Notes under the pieces: model-generated
What the model saw: the letters and a program-made list of their open reading frames with translations, nothing else
What the model was told of the DNA's origin: nothing
The model's database searches: none
Position numbers and translations under genes: made by a program
Origin: Rathayibacter sp. Leaf185
GTDB taxonomy: Bacteria; Actinomycetota; Actinomycetes; Actinomycetales; Microbacteriaceae
Length of the DNA stretch: 64,000 nt
Direction: 5' to 3'
NCBI RefSeq assembly: GCF_001423885.1
Contig: NZ_LMPP01000003.1
Coordinates: 310,001 to 374,000 of the forward strand
In this document: positions 9,757 to 18,432 of the stretch, in pieces
Numbering within the stretch: the stretch's first letter is position 1
Layout: every line of letters begins with the position of its first letter

Positions 9757-9770
9757 GGGACCAACGGCCC
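9757..9770. promoter_or_regulatory. DevR/DosR-like box 3
   Basis: GGGACCAACGGCCC, the third copy of the palindrome. It sits between divergent genes, 49 nt from the DUF1003 start and 71 nt from the flavodoxin start, so it could serve either or both. The TGG following GGCCC is also shared with box 1. Confidence 0.6.
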
Positions 9771-9841
9771 TGGCCCGGGGGGCAGGGCGCGCGCACTGTG
9801 GAGGCGACGGCCCTCGCCGCCCCTCACCGGAAGGCACCGCC

Positions 9842-10390
9842 GTGCGCGCACTCGTCGTCTACGAGACCCAGTTCGGCAACACCCGCTTCATCGCCGAGGC
9901 GATCGGGCGCGGTCTGGCCGAGACGCTCGAGGTCGAGGTGGTCAGCGTCCACGCGGCGCGGCGGCTCGAGGGCGTGGACCTCCTCGTCGTCGGTGGACCG
10001 ACCCACGTGCACGGCATCTCGTCCGCCCGCACCCGCGCCGAGGCGCAGAAGTGGGCGGCGAACGCGCGTCGCGGTCTGCGTCTCGACAGCGAAGCGGGCG
10101 GCCTGGGAGTCCGCGAGTGGCTGGACGCCCTGCCGCCGTTCACCGCGATGGCCGCGTCGTTCGACACCCGCACCGACATCCCCCGCATCCTCACCGGCGC
10201 CGCGTCCGATCACATCGATCAGCGCCTGGCCGGTCACGGACTGCGCTCCATCACCGCCCCGATGAGCTTCCTCGTCGACACGGGCAGCAACCTGGAGCAC
10301 ACCGAACTCGACCGGGCCCGCGCCTGGGGATCGCTCCTCGGGTACACCGCGCGCGCCACCGCCGCGGTCGACGCGCTCGCCGTTCACTGA
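9842..10390 (+). CDS. flavodoxin domain protein
   Basis: A 182-residue flavodoxin-like protein. The N-terminal FMN phosphate loop is visible as VVYETQFGNTRFIAEAI and a second loop as VVGGPTHVHGIS. The GTG at 9842 has GGAAGG upstream. The region at residues 75-130 is longer than in minimal flavodoxins. Family knowledge: it binds FMN and either carries single electrons or acts as a menaquinone-dependent oxidase of the HemG type; I cannot choose. It shares a transcript with the downstream USP (25-nt gap) and lies behind DosR-like box 3, suggesting a redox role under low oxygen. Confidence 0.85.
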   Translation: MRALVVYETQFGNTRFIAEAIGRGLAETLEVEVVSVHAARRLEGVDLLVVGGPTHVHGISSARTRAEAQKWAANARRGLRLDSEAGGLGVREWLDALPPFTAMAASFDTRTDIPRILTGAASDHIDQRLAGHGLRSITAPMSFLVDTGSNLEHTELDRARAWGSLLGYTARATAAVDALAVH

Positions 10391-10415
10391 CCCGCCGACC
10401 TCGAAGGAGACCGCC

Positions 10416-11276
10416 ATGACCACACTCGTCGCCTGGGCCGGCACCACCGCCGCCCTCACCGCACTCGACTGGGCGATCACCCGCGAGTACCTGCTCGACC
10501 ATCACGTCATCCTCTGCCACGTCGCCGCCCCGGCCGACGAGCGCGCCATCTCGAAGGCCGCACTCGACGAGCTCGCCGCGACGCTGCAGCAGGACCGCGC
10601 AGGCATCCGCTTCAGCGCGGAGCTGCTGCACGGCGACCCGGTCGAGCAGCTCGAGCGCCGCTGCCGCCAGGACGGCACGCTCCTCGTCGTCGGAACGGAC
10701 ACCCGCAATGAGCACTCCGGGCGATTCGAGAACTCCCTCGGGATGAGGATCACCCAGCGCGGCGAGATCGCGGTGGTCATCGTCCCGATCGACGCCCGGC
10801 ACGGTGCGGCGCAGGTCGTGGTCGGTGTCAACGGATCCTCCGCGTCGCTCGCTGCGCTCGAGTTCGCCGCGGCCGAAGCCGACCGCCGCCGCGAGACCCT
10901 CCTCGTGGTCCGCAGCTGGCACCTCCCGGCCGTCGAGGAGGACTCGGCCGACAGGCCCGCCGGCCGGGTCGCCCACGAGCTCGAGGATCACCGCCTCAGG
11001 GTCCTCGACGCGGTCGCTCCGGTCCGCGAGCAGTTCCCCCGCCTTCGAGTGGAGTTGCGCTTCGCGCACGGAGACACGGTGCAGGGACTCCTCGCCTCGG
11101 CGAGCGACGCCGGTCTCCTCGTCCTCGGGACGGACGCCTCGGCTCTGCGCCGAGCGGGCGAGCGCATCGGGCACGCACTGGTGCTGACGACCCACACCGC
11201 GCTCGCGGTGATCCCCCCTCACCCGATCCGTCCGCTCCTCGCGGCGGCATCGCCCGGCCGGAGCGTCGACCAGTGA
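10416..11276 (+). CDS. universal stress protein, tandem two-domain
   Basis: A 286-residue protein with two USP domains. The first starts LVAWAGTTAALTALDWAI and the second, from about residue 131, starts VVVGVNGSSASLAALEFAAA. Neither domain keeps an intact G-2x-G-9x-G-S motif (GTDTRNEHSG and GTDASALRRAG are diverged), so nucleotide binding is doubtful. GAAGGAG lies seven nt before the ATG. It follows the flavodoxin gene closely and is probably cotranscribed. Confidence 0.88.
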   Translation: MTTLVAWAGTTAALTALDWAITREYLLDHHVILCHVAAPADERAISKAALDELAATLQQDRAGIRFSAELLHGDPVEQLERRCRQDGTLLVVGTDTRNEHSGRFENSLGMRITQRGEIAVVIVPIDARHGAAQVVVGVNGSSASLAALEFAAAEADRRRETLLVVRSWHLPAVEEDSADRPAGRVAHELEDHRLRVLDAVAPVREQFPRLRVELRFAHGDTVQGLLASASDAGLLVLGTDASALRRAGERIGHALVLTTHTALAVIPPHPIRPLLAAASPGRSVDQ

Positions 11277-11340
11277 AGCTCTCGTCGGACGTCCTGTTCG
11301 TCACCCGGCTCGAGGGCCCCTCACCCTGGTGACCGGCGCG

Positions 11341-11826
11341 CTACTCCGGGACCGCGGGCCCCTTGCGGTGGTGATCGAAGACGATGCTGGTGCGCGTCGA
11401 GGCGACAGCCGGGTGCGCCGACAGGTTCGAGACGACGAAGTCGCGCACGTCGTTCGAGTCGCGGACGGCGACGTGGATGATGAAGTCCTCGGAGCCGCCC
11501 AGGAAGAACAGCTGCACGACCTCGGGCAGGGCGCGGACCTCGTCGGCGAAGCGGGTGATCGCCTGCCGCTGGCCGACGCGGATGCCGACGCTGATCAGCG
11601 CCTGCAGGGTGAGTCCGAGGGCGGCCGGGTCGAGCTCGGCGGTGAAGCCGGTGATGATCCCGCGGTCGACCAGGGAGCGCACGCGCGAGACGCACGTCGA
11701 CGGGGCGATGCCTGCCTGCTCGGCGAGACGGCTGTTGGGCGTGCGCGCGTCGGCGCGGAGCAGGCGCACCAGCGTGCGGTCGACCGTGTCGAGGTCGCCG
11801 AGGTCGTGCAGATCCTTCGCTCTCAC
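11341..11826 (-). CDS. Lrp/AsnC family regulator, AldR-like
   Basis: A 161-residue regulator with an N-terminal helix-turn-helix (LDTVDRTLVRLLRADARTP then NSRLAEQAGIAPSTCVSRV) and a C-terminal RAM ligand-binding domain. The GTG at 11826 is preferred because AGGAG lies six nt upstream. The alternative ATG at 11880 would add 18 residues with no family resemblance and would bury one of the operator repeats. It is divergent from alanine dehydrogenase, the arrangement of mycobacterial aldR-ald. It probably binds the four repeats between them and responds to alanine or another amino acid. Confidence 0.88.
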   Translation of the reverse strand: MRAKDLHDLGDLDTVDRTLVRLLRADARTPNSRLAEQAGIAPSTCVSRVRSLVDRGIITGFTAELDPAALGLTLQALISVGIRVGQRQAITRFADEVRALPEVVQLFFLGGSEDFIIHVAVRDSNDVRDFVVSNLSAHPAVASTRTSIVFDHHRKGPAVPE

Positions 11827-11850
11827 GTGCGTCTCCTGCTCCTCATCCGA

Positions 11851-11950
11851 CGATCCTGCGGAAGAAGGCGCAGGATCCACCGATCCTGCGGAATGTCATG
11901 CGCCGGAAACACGATCTTCGCACGATAGGGGCAGTGCCGGCGCAGGATCG
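11851..11950. promoter_or_regulatory. operator array between lrp and ald
   Basis: Four copies of one 8-10 bp element in alternating orientation: CGATCCTGCG (11851-11860), CGCAGGATC (11869-11877), CGATCCTGCG (11881-11890) and CGCAGGATCG (11941-11950). The first and third are exactly 30 bp apart. Repeated, phased sites are typical of Lrp/AsnC proteins, which bind as octamers; AldR is the likely ligand. Confidence 0.6.
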
Positions 11951-12013
11951 GCGACGAACGGCGGATCGCGAGATCGACCACCGCAGGGCGGGTCGCGAAG
12001 ACAAGGAGGCGTC

Positions 12014-13129
12014 ATGCGCATCGGCATCCCCACCGAGATCAAGAACAACGAGAACCGGGTCGCCGCGACACCGGCCGGCGTGCACGAGCTGGTCCGTGGC
12101 GGACACGAGGTGCTCGTGCAGTCGGGCGCGGGCGTGGGCTCCCGCCTGTCGGACGAGGACTTCGCCACCGCCGGCGCGCGGATCGCGGCCGACGCCGACG
12201 AGGTCTGGGCCGAGGCCGACCTGATCCTGAAGGTCAAGGAGCCGATCGAGGCCGAGTACCCGCGCATGCGCTCGGGCCAGGTGCTCTTCACCTACCTGCA
12301 CCTCGCCGCCTCTCGCCCCTGCACGGAGGCGCTGCTCGCCGCGGGCACCACCGCGATCGCCTACGAGACGGTCCAGCTGCCCAACCGCCAGCTCCCCCTC
12401 CTCTCCCCCATGAGCGAGGTCGCCGGGCGTCTCTCGATCACCGTCGGCGCCTACCACCTCATGCGCGCGGCGGGCGGCCGCGGCACCCTGCTCGGAGGTG
12501 TGCCCGGCACTCCCAAGGCGAAGGTCGTCGTGATCGGCGGAGGCGTCGCGGGCGAGCACGCCGCAGCGAACGCGCTCGGGATGGGCGCCGACGTGACGAT
12601 CGTCGACCTCTCGATCCCCCGCCTCCGCGAGCTCGAGAACCGCTTCGACGGCCGGATCCAGACCCGCGCCTCCTCGACCTACGAGATCGCCGCGCAGATG
12701 GCGGAGGCCGACCTCGTGATCGGCTCGGTGCTCATCCCCGGTGCGAAGGCGCCCAAGCTCGTCACCGACGAGATGGTCGCGACGATGAAGGCCGGCTCGG
12801 TGCTCGTCGACATCGCGATCGACCAGGGCGGCTGCTTCGAGGGCTCGCGCCCGACCACGCACGACGACCCGGTCTTCGCCGTGCACGACAGCGTCTACTA
12901 CTGCGTCGCGAACATGCCCGGTGCGGTGCCCGAGACCTCGACGCGCGCTCTCACCAATGCGACGCTGCCCTACGTGGTGGCGCTCGCGGACCGCGGCTGG
13001 AAGGCCGCGCTCGCGGCAGACCCCGCGCTCGCGAAGGGGCTGAGCACGCACGACGGGCAGGTCGTCAACGCGGCCGTCGCGGAGGCGTTCGGGATGCCGG
13101 TCGCCGACCTCGGAGCACTGCTCTCGTAG
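12014..13129 (+). CDS. ald: alanine dehydrogenase
   Basis: A 371-residue protein, the normal family length. It interconverts L-alanine and pyruvate plus ammonia with NAD. The start MRIGIPTEIKNNENRVAATP, the lysine in LKVKEP, the Rossmann stretch VIGGGVAGEHAAANALGMGA and the DIAIDQGGCFEGSRPT block are all intact. AAGGAGG lies four nt before the ATG. In mycobacteria Ald rises under low oxygen and recycles NADH, which fits the dormancy cluster to its left. Control is probably by the divergent Lrp protein. Confidence 0.95.
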   Translation: MRIGIPTEIKNNENRVAATPAGVHELVRGGHEVLVQSGAGVGSRLSDEDFATAGARIAADADEVWAEADLILKVKEPIEAEYPRMRSGQVLFTYLHLAASRPCTEALLAAGTTAIAYETVQLPNRQLPLLSPMSEVAGRLSITVGAYHLMRAAGGRGTLLGGVPGTPKAKVVVIGGGVAGEHAAANALGMGADVTIVDLSIPRLRELENRFDGRIQTRASSTYEIAAQMAEADLVIGSVLIPGAKAPKLVTDEMVATMKAGSVLVDIAIDQGGCFEGSRPTTHDDPVFAVHDSVYYCVANMPGAVPETSTRALTNATLPYVVALADRGWKAALAADPALAKGLSTHDGQVVNAAVAEAFGMPVADLGALLS

Positions 13130-13147
13130 GCCCGCCAGCCGGACCGA

Positions 13148-13666
13148 TCAGCTCAGGCCGAGAGCGTCGATGATCTCGGCGATCTCGTCGTCGGGCGCCC
13201 GGCCGACGTCGACGGTGAGGTGGCGCTCGTCAGCGCCCAGCGGCTCCAGCGCCTCGAACTGGGAGTCGAGGAGCGCCGGGGGCATGAAGTGGTCCAGGCG
13301 GGAGGCGAGGCGACCCGCCACAGTGGCGCGCGACCCGGCGAGGTGCACGAAGACCAGGTCCTCGCGACGGAGGACGTCTCGATAGCGGCGGCGCAGTGCC
13401 GAGCAGGTGACCACGACCGAGGCGCCGGAGCGGATCCGCTGGTCGACCTCGTCGGCGAGCGCGGCGAGCCACGGAGCGCGATCGTCGTCGGTCAGCGGGA
13501 TGCCGGCCGCCATCTTCTCGACATTGGCGAGCGGATGCACGTCGTCACCCTCGAGGAAGCTCCAGCCGAGTCGGCCGGCGAGGAGCGCGGCGACCGTCGA
13601 CTTGCCGCTTCCGGAGACACCCATCACGACGACGGCGCGGACGGGGACGGCGGACTGGTCGATCAT
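13148..13666 (-). CDS. gntK: gluconokinase
   Basis: A 172-residue small P-loop kinase that phosphorylates D-gluconate to 6-phosphogluconate. The Walker A motif is GVSGSGKST, followed by the family markers FLEGDDVHP, NVEKMAAGIPLTDDDR, CSALRRRYRD and LDHFMPP. The ATG at 13666 follows GGAG at five nt. The gene ends close to the ald stop (convergent). No gluconate permease or dehydrogenase is adjacent. Confidence 0.93.
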   Translation of the reverse strand: MIDQSAVPVRAVVVMGVSGSGKSTVAALLAGRLGWSFLEGDDVHPLANVEKMAAGIPLTDDDRAPWLAALADEVDQRIRSGASVVVTCSALRRRYRDVLRREDLVFVHLAGSRATVAGRLASRLDHFMPPALLDSQFEALEPLGADERHLTVDVGRAPDDEIAEIIDALGLS

Positions 13667-13815
13667 CGGCGCTCCGGGTTCAGCTGGATCAGGTGGGACG
13701 TATCGGGGGTGCGCCTCCACTATGACGGATCCACCGCGCGCCGCCCGCCGCCCTCCACTCGCCGCCCGCCACCGTGCGAGTTGCCGATCGGGCGACGGAA
13801 GCGCACAGTGGAGGA

Positions 13816-14505
13816 ATGGTCGAGGGATACTCCTCCGCGCAGGTGCGGGCCGCCGAGGCGCCTCATCTGGCGCGGCGCGAGCCGCTGATGCAGAGGGCGG
13901 CGCGTGGCCTCGCGCGCGAGCTGCGGGCGGCGCTCGCGGCCCGGCCCGCACGCCGCGGTGCAGGCAGCCTCCTGGTGCTGGTGGGCCCGGGCAACAACGG
14001 CGGCGACGCTCTGTACGCGGCCGCCGAGATGGCCGCCTCCGGGAGCGATGTGACGCTGGTGATGACCGGCGAGCGGGCACACCCGCGCGGGCTGGCCGTC
14101 GCTCTCGACGAGGGCTGCGGCACGGTCAGCGCCGGCGACGCGAACGCCCTCGCGGCGGCGGTCGCCCGGGCCGACGTCGTCGTCGACGGGATCCTCGGCA
14201 TCGGCACGGCGGCTCCCGCTCTGCGTGGCCGGGCGCGGGAGGTGGTCGCCGTGGTCATGGATTTCGTCGCCCGACGCGAGTCGCCGCCGACCGTCGTCGC
14301 CGTCGACCTGCCGAGCGGGATCGGCCCCGACGACGGCTCCGTGCCCGATCCGACCGTCCTGCGCGCGGATACCACCGTCACGTTCGGCGCGATCAAGGCG
14401 GGGCTGCTGCTGCCGCCCGGCGCGTCCTATGCGGGGCGGATCCGGCTGGTCGATCTCGGGCTCGGACCCGATCTGGCGGACGTCGAACCGCTCGTCACGC
14501 TCTGA
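13816..14505 (+). CDS. YjeF_N-type NAD(P)H-hydrate epimerase
   Basis: A 229-residue protein of the YjeF N-terminal family, which epimerises damaged NADHX/NADPHX. Key blocks are LVGPGNNGGDALYAA (substrate loop), VDGILGIG and AVDLPSGIGPDDG, with FGAIKAGLLL near the end. The ATG at 13816 is chosen; a GTG at 13774 is possible and would add 14 residues. No ADP/ATP-dependent dehydratase domain is fused, so the partner enzyme is elsewhere. It is divergent from gntK. Confidence 0.88.
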   Translation: MVEGYSSAQVRAAEAPHLARREPLMQRAARGLARELRAALAARPARRGAGSLLVLVGPGNNGGDALYAAAEMAASGSDVTLVMTGERAHPRGLAVALDEGCGTVSAGDANALAAAVARADVVVDGILGIGTAAPALRGRAREVVAVVMDFVARRESPPTVVAVDLPSGIGPDDGSVPDPTVLRADTTVTFGAIKAGLLLPPGASYAGRIRLVDLGLGPDLADVEPLVTL

Positions 14506-14524
14506 CGCTCAGTGCCGCGCCCCG

Positions 14525-14815
14525 TCAGGCGCCGCGGGCGAGCAGGCCCGACTTCTCGGGGTGCTGCTCGAACCACTGCCCGACATACCAGCACATCGGC
14601 ACCACGGAACGCCCGCCCGAGGACTCGATGTCGTCGACCGCGAAGGCGACCAGCTCGCCCGCGAGCCCTCGACCGCGGAACGGCGGCGAGGTGAACGAGC
14701 GGACGAGCGACACGCTCTCGTCGTTCTCCCGGAAATCGAGGACGCCCACCAGCGCCCCGTCGAGATGCAGCTCGTAGCGCGACGCGTCGTCCGCCCGGCG
14801 GAACTCCTTGGCCAT
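14525..14815 (-). CDS. small GNAT-family acetyltransferase (YjdJ type)
   Basis: A 96-residue single-domain GNAT protein of the short YjdJ-like group. The acetyl-CoA pyrophosphate loop appears as FRGRGLAGELVAFA. LVRSFTSPP and a C-terminal WYVGQWFEQHPE block match the family. The ATG at 14815 gives the usual family length. The substrate is unknown. It is convergent with the YjeF_N gene. Confidence 0.82.
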   Translation of the reverse strand: MAKEFRRADDASRYELHLDGALVGVLDFRENDESVSLVRSFTSPPFRGRGLAGELVAFAVDDIESSGGRSVVPMCWYVGQWFEQHPEKSGLLARGA

Positions 14816-14858
14816 ACCCCCAGCGTAGAACCGCGCCGGCTCAGCTGGGCCCGGGGCG

Positions 14859-15254
14859 TCAGACTCCGTCGAGCAGATCGCCGTCGACGTAGTACCAGCG
14901 GCCGTCCTCCCGGAGGAACCGGCTGCGCTCGTGCACGAGGCCGGCACCCTCCGCGGACCGGTAGGACGCGCGGAACTCGACCAGACCCTCGTCGTCGTCC
15001 TCGCCTCCGAACGCGGTGTCGACGATCTGCAGTCGCCGCCAGCGCACGTCGTCGGCGAGGTCGACCCGGGGCGGCCGGGTCGAGGGGTGCCAGCTCGCGA
15101 GGAGGTAGGGGGCGCTGCCGAGCACGTTGGCGCTGTAGCGGCTGCGCATCAGGCGCTCCGCGGTCGGCGACGGAGTCTCGCCGAGGTGCGCGGGGCGGCA
15201 GCAGTCGGCGTAGTGGCTGCGGCTTCCGCAGGGGCAGGCGTCGGCGGGGTGCAT
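14859..15254 (-). CDS. YchJ-family protein with SEC-C motif
   Basis: A 131-residue protein. The N-terminal zinc-binding SEC-C motif CPCGSRSHYADCC (residues 8-20) is intact. An NTF2-like YchJ domain follows, with LMRSRYSANVLG and FRASYR. The family (UPF0225) has no established biochemical function. It is read in the same direction as GH127 upstream (19-nt gap) and may be carried on that transcript. Confidence 0.85.
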   Translation of the reverse strand: MHPADACPCGSRSHYADCCRPAHLGETPSPTAERLMRSRYSANVLGSAPYLLASWHPSTRPPRVDLADDVRWRRLQIVDTAFGGEDDDEGLVEFRASYRSAEGAGLVHERSRFLREDGRWYYVDGDLLDGV

Positions 15255-15273
15255 CCGGTCAGTGTGGCAGGAG

Positions 15274-17514
15274 TCACTGCGGCGGGCGCGCGGCCCGCAG
15301 CAGGGCCACGGTGAGCAGCTCCCCCGTGGGCCCGGCGCCCACCGCGTGCACCGAGAAGCGGACGGGTCCGTCGCGTCCGGGCTCCGGCTCGATCGCGAAG
15401 TCGAGCTCGACGACTCCGTCGCTCTCGCGACGACCGACCGGCTCGCCGAGCGGGCGGTCGTCGATCCGGAACTCGTGCTCGCCGGCCGCACTCCGCAGCC
15501 GCACCCGGAGGATCGCGGCGAGCTGCTCGGGATCGGTCAGCGTGTAGCCGAACCAGCCGTCGGGCCCCTGCGCGCTCCGCCAGTGCCCCCCACCTGAGCC
15601 GCCGGCGCGGGAGGCGTGCCCGGCGAACGCGTGGTCGGACTCGGGCTGCTGCTCCCCCGCGGCGACGGAGTCGATCACGGCAGCGTCGTCCGCGGCGATC
15701 CGGTCGACCTCGGCGAGCTCGGCCCGGCGTACCGCCGCCTCCGTCCCGGTCGGCCAGTAGACCGTGTAGCGGGCGTCGTGGATCCGCGCGAACGGCTCGA
15801 GGAGCACCGGACCGGAGTCGGTCTCGAGGGTCGCGGTCAGCGCGCGGCGGTCGAGCACGGAGACCGCGTCGAGCGGATCCGCCGCCGTCACGATCGGAGT
15901 CGCGGCGAGGTCGCGGAGGGGGCCCGCCGCGACGTGCCCCATCCGCTCGCCGCCCGCGCGCAGTCCGTCGAGATCGTCGGAGTCGGCGCGCGCAGCGAGG
16001 ACGATCGGGCCGATCGAGAAGGCCGACCACGCGGATGCGTCGGGCAGCGCCTCCGCTCGCAGCCCGAGACCGAGACGGACGCGGATCTCGTGCCGACCGG
16101 GAGCGAGGGGCGCCGTGGTGACGAAGCCGATCTCCGCCTCCTCGACCGGGAGGCTCACCTCGAACGACTCGGCCCAGGAGGGACGCCGCAGCCGGACGCG
16201 GCCCGCGCGCTCGAGCTCGACCGTGACGAGCACCTCGTCGGAGGCGGGGAAGCCGGTCTCGATCCGCGCCCGGACGCCGTGCTCGGCGGAGTCGAGGGCC
16301 GAGGGGAGGTAGAGGCCGATCACCAGATCGTCGCCGTCGTGCGCGTAGGCCGACTCGCCGTAGCGTGCGTGGTTCTCGAGCCCCGAGCCGACGCAGCACC
16401 ACATCGACTCCTGCGCGCTGGAGTAGACGCGGTAGTGGGCGGGCCGCAGCGACGTGAAGTACACGAAGCCGCCATCGGGATGCTGTGTCGAGAGGATGTG
16501 GTTGTAGAGCGCCCGCTCGATGTAGTCGAGGTAGCGCGCGTCTCCGCTCTGCTCGAAGAGGCTGCCGCTCAGCTCGATCATGTTGGAGGTGTTGCAGCTC
16601 TCGGGCCCCTCGCGGTCGGTCACCATCGGCGCGAAGTCGGCGGCGCGGTGGAAGTGCTCACGCACGCTGTTGCCGCCGATCGCCACCGTGCGCCCGCGCG
16701 TCACGGTCTCCCAGAAGAAGCGCGCGGCCGGCAGCAGCTCGCCGGCGAGACGGGCGTAGCCGATCACCTTCGGGATCTGGGTGTTCGCGTGGAGTCCGTC
16801 GAGCTCGTCGCGCCCGGCGAGCAGGGGGTCCAGCAGCGCGCGATGCGAGAAGCGGAGTGCCTCGGCGCGGTAGGCGGCGGCGCACGACGGGTCCTCGACC
16901 GCGTCGGCGAGCTCGGCGAGCGCGTCGTTCATGCCGCCGAACTCGGCGTGCAGCATCGCCTCGAAGGCGGCGTCGTCGAGCCCGGCGGAGGCGCCGAGCC
17001 ACCAGTCCGCGAGGCGCACGGCCATCGCGAGCGCCCGCTCCGAGCCTCCGTGCCGCGCCGCGTCGAGCAGCCCGGCGAGCGTCTTGTGCAGGTTGTAGAG
17101 CGGCACCCAGCGCTCGTTGAGGCTGAAGAGGTCGGCGTCGACCTCGCCGCGCGAGAGCTCCTCCCCCAGCGCCCGCCCACCGGGGATGCCGCCGAGATAG
17201 CCGGTGCCGACCGCGTTCTGGGCGCGCTCGAACCCGTCGAGGAGGCGCTCCATCCGCTCGCGTGCCACCGGGTCGCCCGTCGCGGCCAGCATCAGTGCGG
17301 TGGCCGAGAGCGCGTGGCCCGCGATGTGGCCGTCGAGGCCTCCCGACTCCCAGTTGCCGTAGCCCTCGGCCGTCGGCAGTCCCGCCTCGCGGAGGAACGG
17401 CGCGAGTAGCCGGTCGGGGTCGAGCTCGAGCAGGTAGCGCAGCCCCGTCGCCTGCGCGTCGGCGAACTCGCCCGGGAGCAGGCGGACGGAGTCGAGCGGG
17501 AAGCGGCGGAGCAT
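15274..17514 (-). CDS. GH127 beta-L-arabinofuranosidase
   Basis: A 746-residue glycoside hydrolase of family 127 (old DUF1680). E305, C307, C373 and C374 (ESC and WCCVGSG) match the zinc-cysteine active site known from Bifidobacterium HypBA1 (E338, C340, C417, C418). The N-terminal RLLPGEFADAQATGLRYLLE and the GNWESGGLDGHIAGHALSA block are also typical. There is no signal peptide, so it acts in the cytoplasm on imported oligosaccharides. It releases L-arabinose from beta-linked arabinofuranosides such as those on plant hydroxyproline-rich proteins. It is the last gene of the sugar ABC operon (15-nt gap). Confidence 0.9.
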   Translation of the reverse strand: MLRRFPLDSVRLLPGEFADAQATGLRYLLELDPDRLLAPFLREAGLPTAEGYGNWESGGLDGHIAGHALSATALMLAATGDPVARERMERLLDGFERAQNAVGTGYLGGIPGGRALGEELSRGEVDADLFSLNERWVPLYNLHKTLAGLLDAARHGGSERALAMAVRLADWWLGASAGLDDAAFEAMLHAEFGGMNDALAELADAVEDPSCAAAYRAEALRFSHRALLDPLLAGRDELDGLHANTQIPKVIGYARLAGELLPAARFFWETVTRGRTVAIGGNSVREHFHRAADFAPMVTDREGPESCNTSNMIELSGSLFEQSGDARYLDYIERALYNHILSTQHPDGGFVYFTSLRPAHYRVYSSAQESMWCCVGSGLENHARYGESAYAHDGDDLVIGLYLPSALDSAEHGVRARIETGFPASDEVLVTVELERAGRVRLRRPSWAESFEVSLPVEEAEIGFVTTAPLAPGRHEIRVRLGLGLRAEALPDASAWSAFSIGPIVLAARADSDDLDGLRAGGERMGHVAAGPLRDLAATPIVTAADPLDAVSVLDRRALTATLETDSGPVLLEPFARIHDARYTVYWPTGTEAAVRRAELAEVDRIAADDAAVIDSVAAGEQQPESDHAFAGHASRAGGSGGGHWRSAQGPDGWFGYTLTDPEQLAAILRVRLRSAAGEHEFRIDDRPLGEPVGRRESDGVVELDFAIEPEPGRDGPVRFSVHAVGAGPTGELLTVALLRAARPPQ

Positions 17515-17529
17515 GCGGGGTGAGACCTT

Positions 17530-18405
17530 TCAGCCCTTGACGGCGCCCGCGACGAGCCCGCGGACGTAGTACTTCTGGATGGCGGCGTAGAGCAGGAGGC
17601 AGGGCAGCATCAGCAGCACGGCGCCGGCGATGACGTAGCCGAAGTCGGTCTGACCGAAGGCTCCGGACGAGATGTTCTGGATCGCGACGGGCAGCGTGAA
17701 GAGCTCCTGCCGGGTGAGGAAGGTCAGCGCGCCGAGGAAGTCGCTCCATGCACCGAGGAACGCGAAGAGGAACACCGTCGCGACGCCCGGCACGATCATC
17801 GGCCGGAGCACCGAGAACAGGATGCGGAACGGCCCCGCCCCGTCGATGCGGGCCGCCTCCGAGACCTCCCTCGGGATCTGCGCGAACGAGTTGCGCATCA
17901 GGAACACCCCGAACGGCAGGTTGAAGGTCAGGTAGAACAGGATGATGCCCAGGTGCGTGTCGGTGAGTCCGAGAGCGTTCATCTCGAGGAACAGCGGCGT
18001 CAGCACCGCCTGGAACGGCACCATCATCGTCAGCAGGATGAGCCCGAAGGCGACGTTCGAGCCGCGGAACGGGAACAGGACGAGCGCGTAGGCCGCGAAC
18101 GTGGTCACCACGACGCTGAGCACCGCCGTGCCGAGGGCGATGATCAGCGAGTTGACGACGTAGGTACCCGCGCCGATCGAGCCGAGCAGCCCGATGTAGT
18201 TGTCGAGAGTCAGGTTCGCGAACGACTGCTCGGCGGCGGGCGCGGTGATCTGGGCGCCCGGCTGGAACGAGCGGAGGATCGACCAGGCGACCGGGGCGAC
18301 GAACGCCACCGAGACGACGACTCCGAGGACGACGTAGAGGGCGGTGCGCACGCGCTGGGCGGGCGTCGTGGGGCGGCGGGGCGCCGCGGTGAGGGTGGTG
18401 GTCAC
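17530..18405 (-). CDS. sugar ABC transporter permease, MalG/CUT1 type
   Basis: A 291-residue inner-membrane protein with about six membrane segments. The EAA loop is clear (VSEAARIDGAGPFRILFSVL) and faces the unseen ATPase. It pairs with the permease directly upstream (27-nt gap). No ATP-binding subunit is encoded in the operon; CUT1 systems of actinobacteria often share a common MsiK-type ATPase. Confidence 0.93.
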   Translation of the reverse strand: MTTTLTAAPRRPTTPAQRVRTALYVVLGVVVSVAFVAPVAWSILRSFQPGAQITAPAAEQSFANLTLDNYIGLLGSIGAGTYVVNSLIIALGTAVLSVVVTTFAAYALVLFPFRGSNVAFGLILLTMMVPFQAVLTPLFLEMNALGLTDTHLGIILFYLTFNLPFGVFLMRNSFAQIPREVSEAARIDGAGPFRILFSVLRPMIVPGVATVFLFAFLGAWSDFLGALTFLTRQELFTLPVAIQNISSGAFGQTDFGYVIAGAVLLMLPCLLLYAAIQKYYVRGLVAGAVKG

Positions 18406-18432
18406 GGTTCTCTCCTTCGAGACGCGGCGCGG

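Noticed and set aside
11827-11880. Longer Lrp regulator starting at 11880
   Set aside because: The extra 18 residues are low complexity and cover operator repeats; GTG 11826 has AGGAG at proper spacing.
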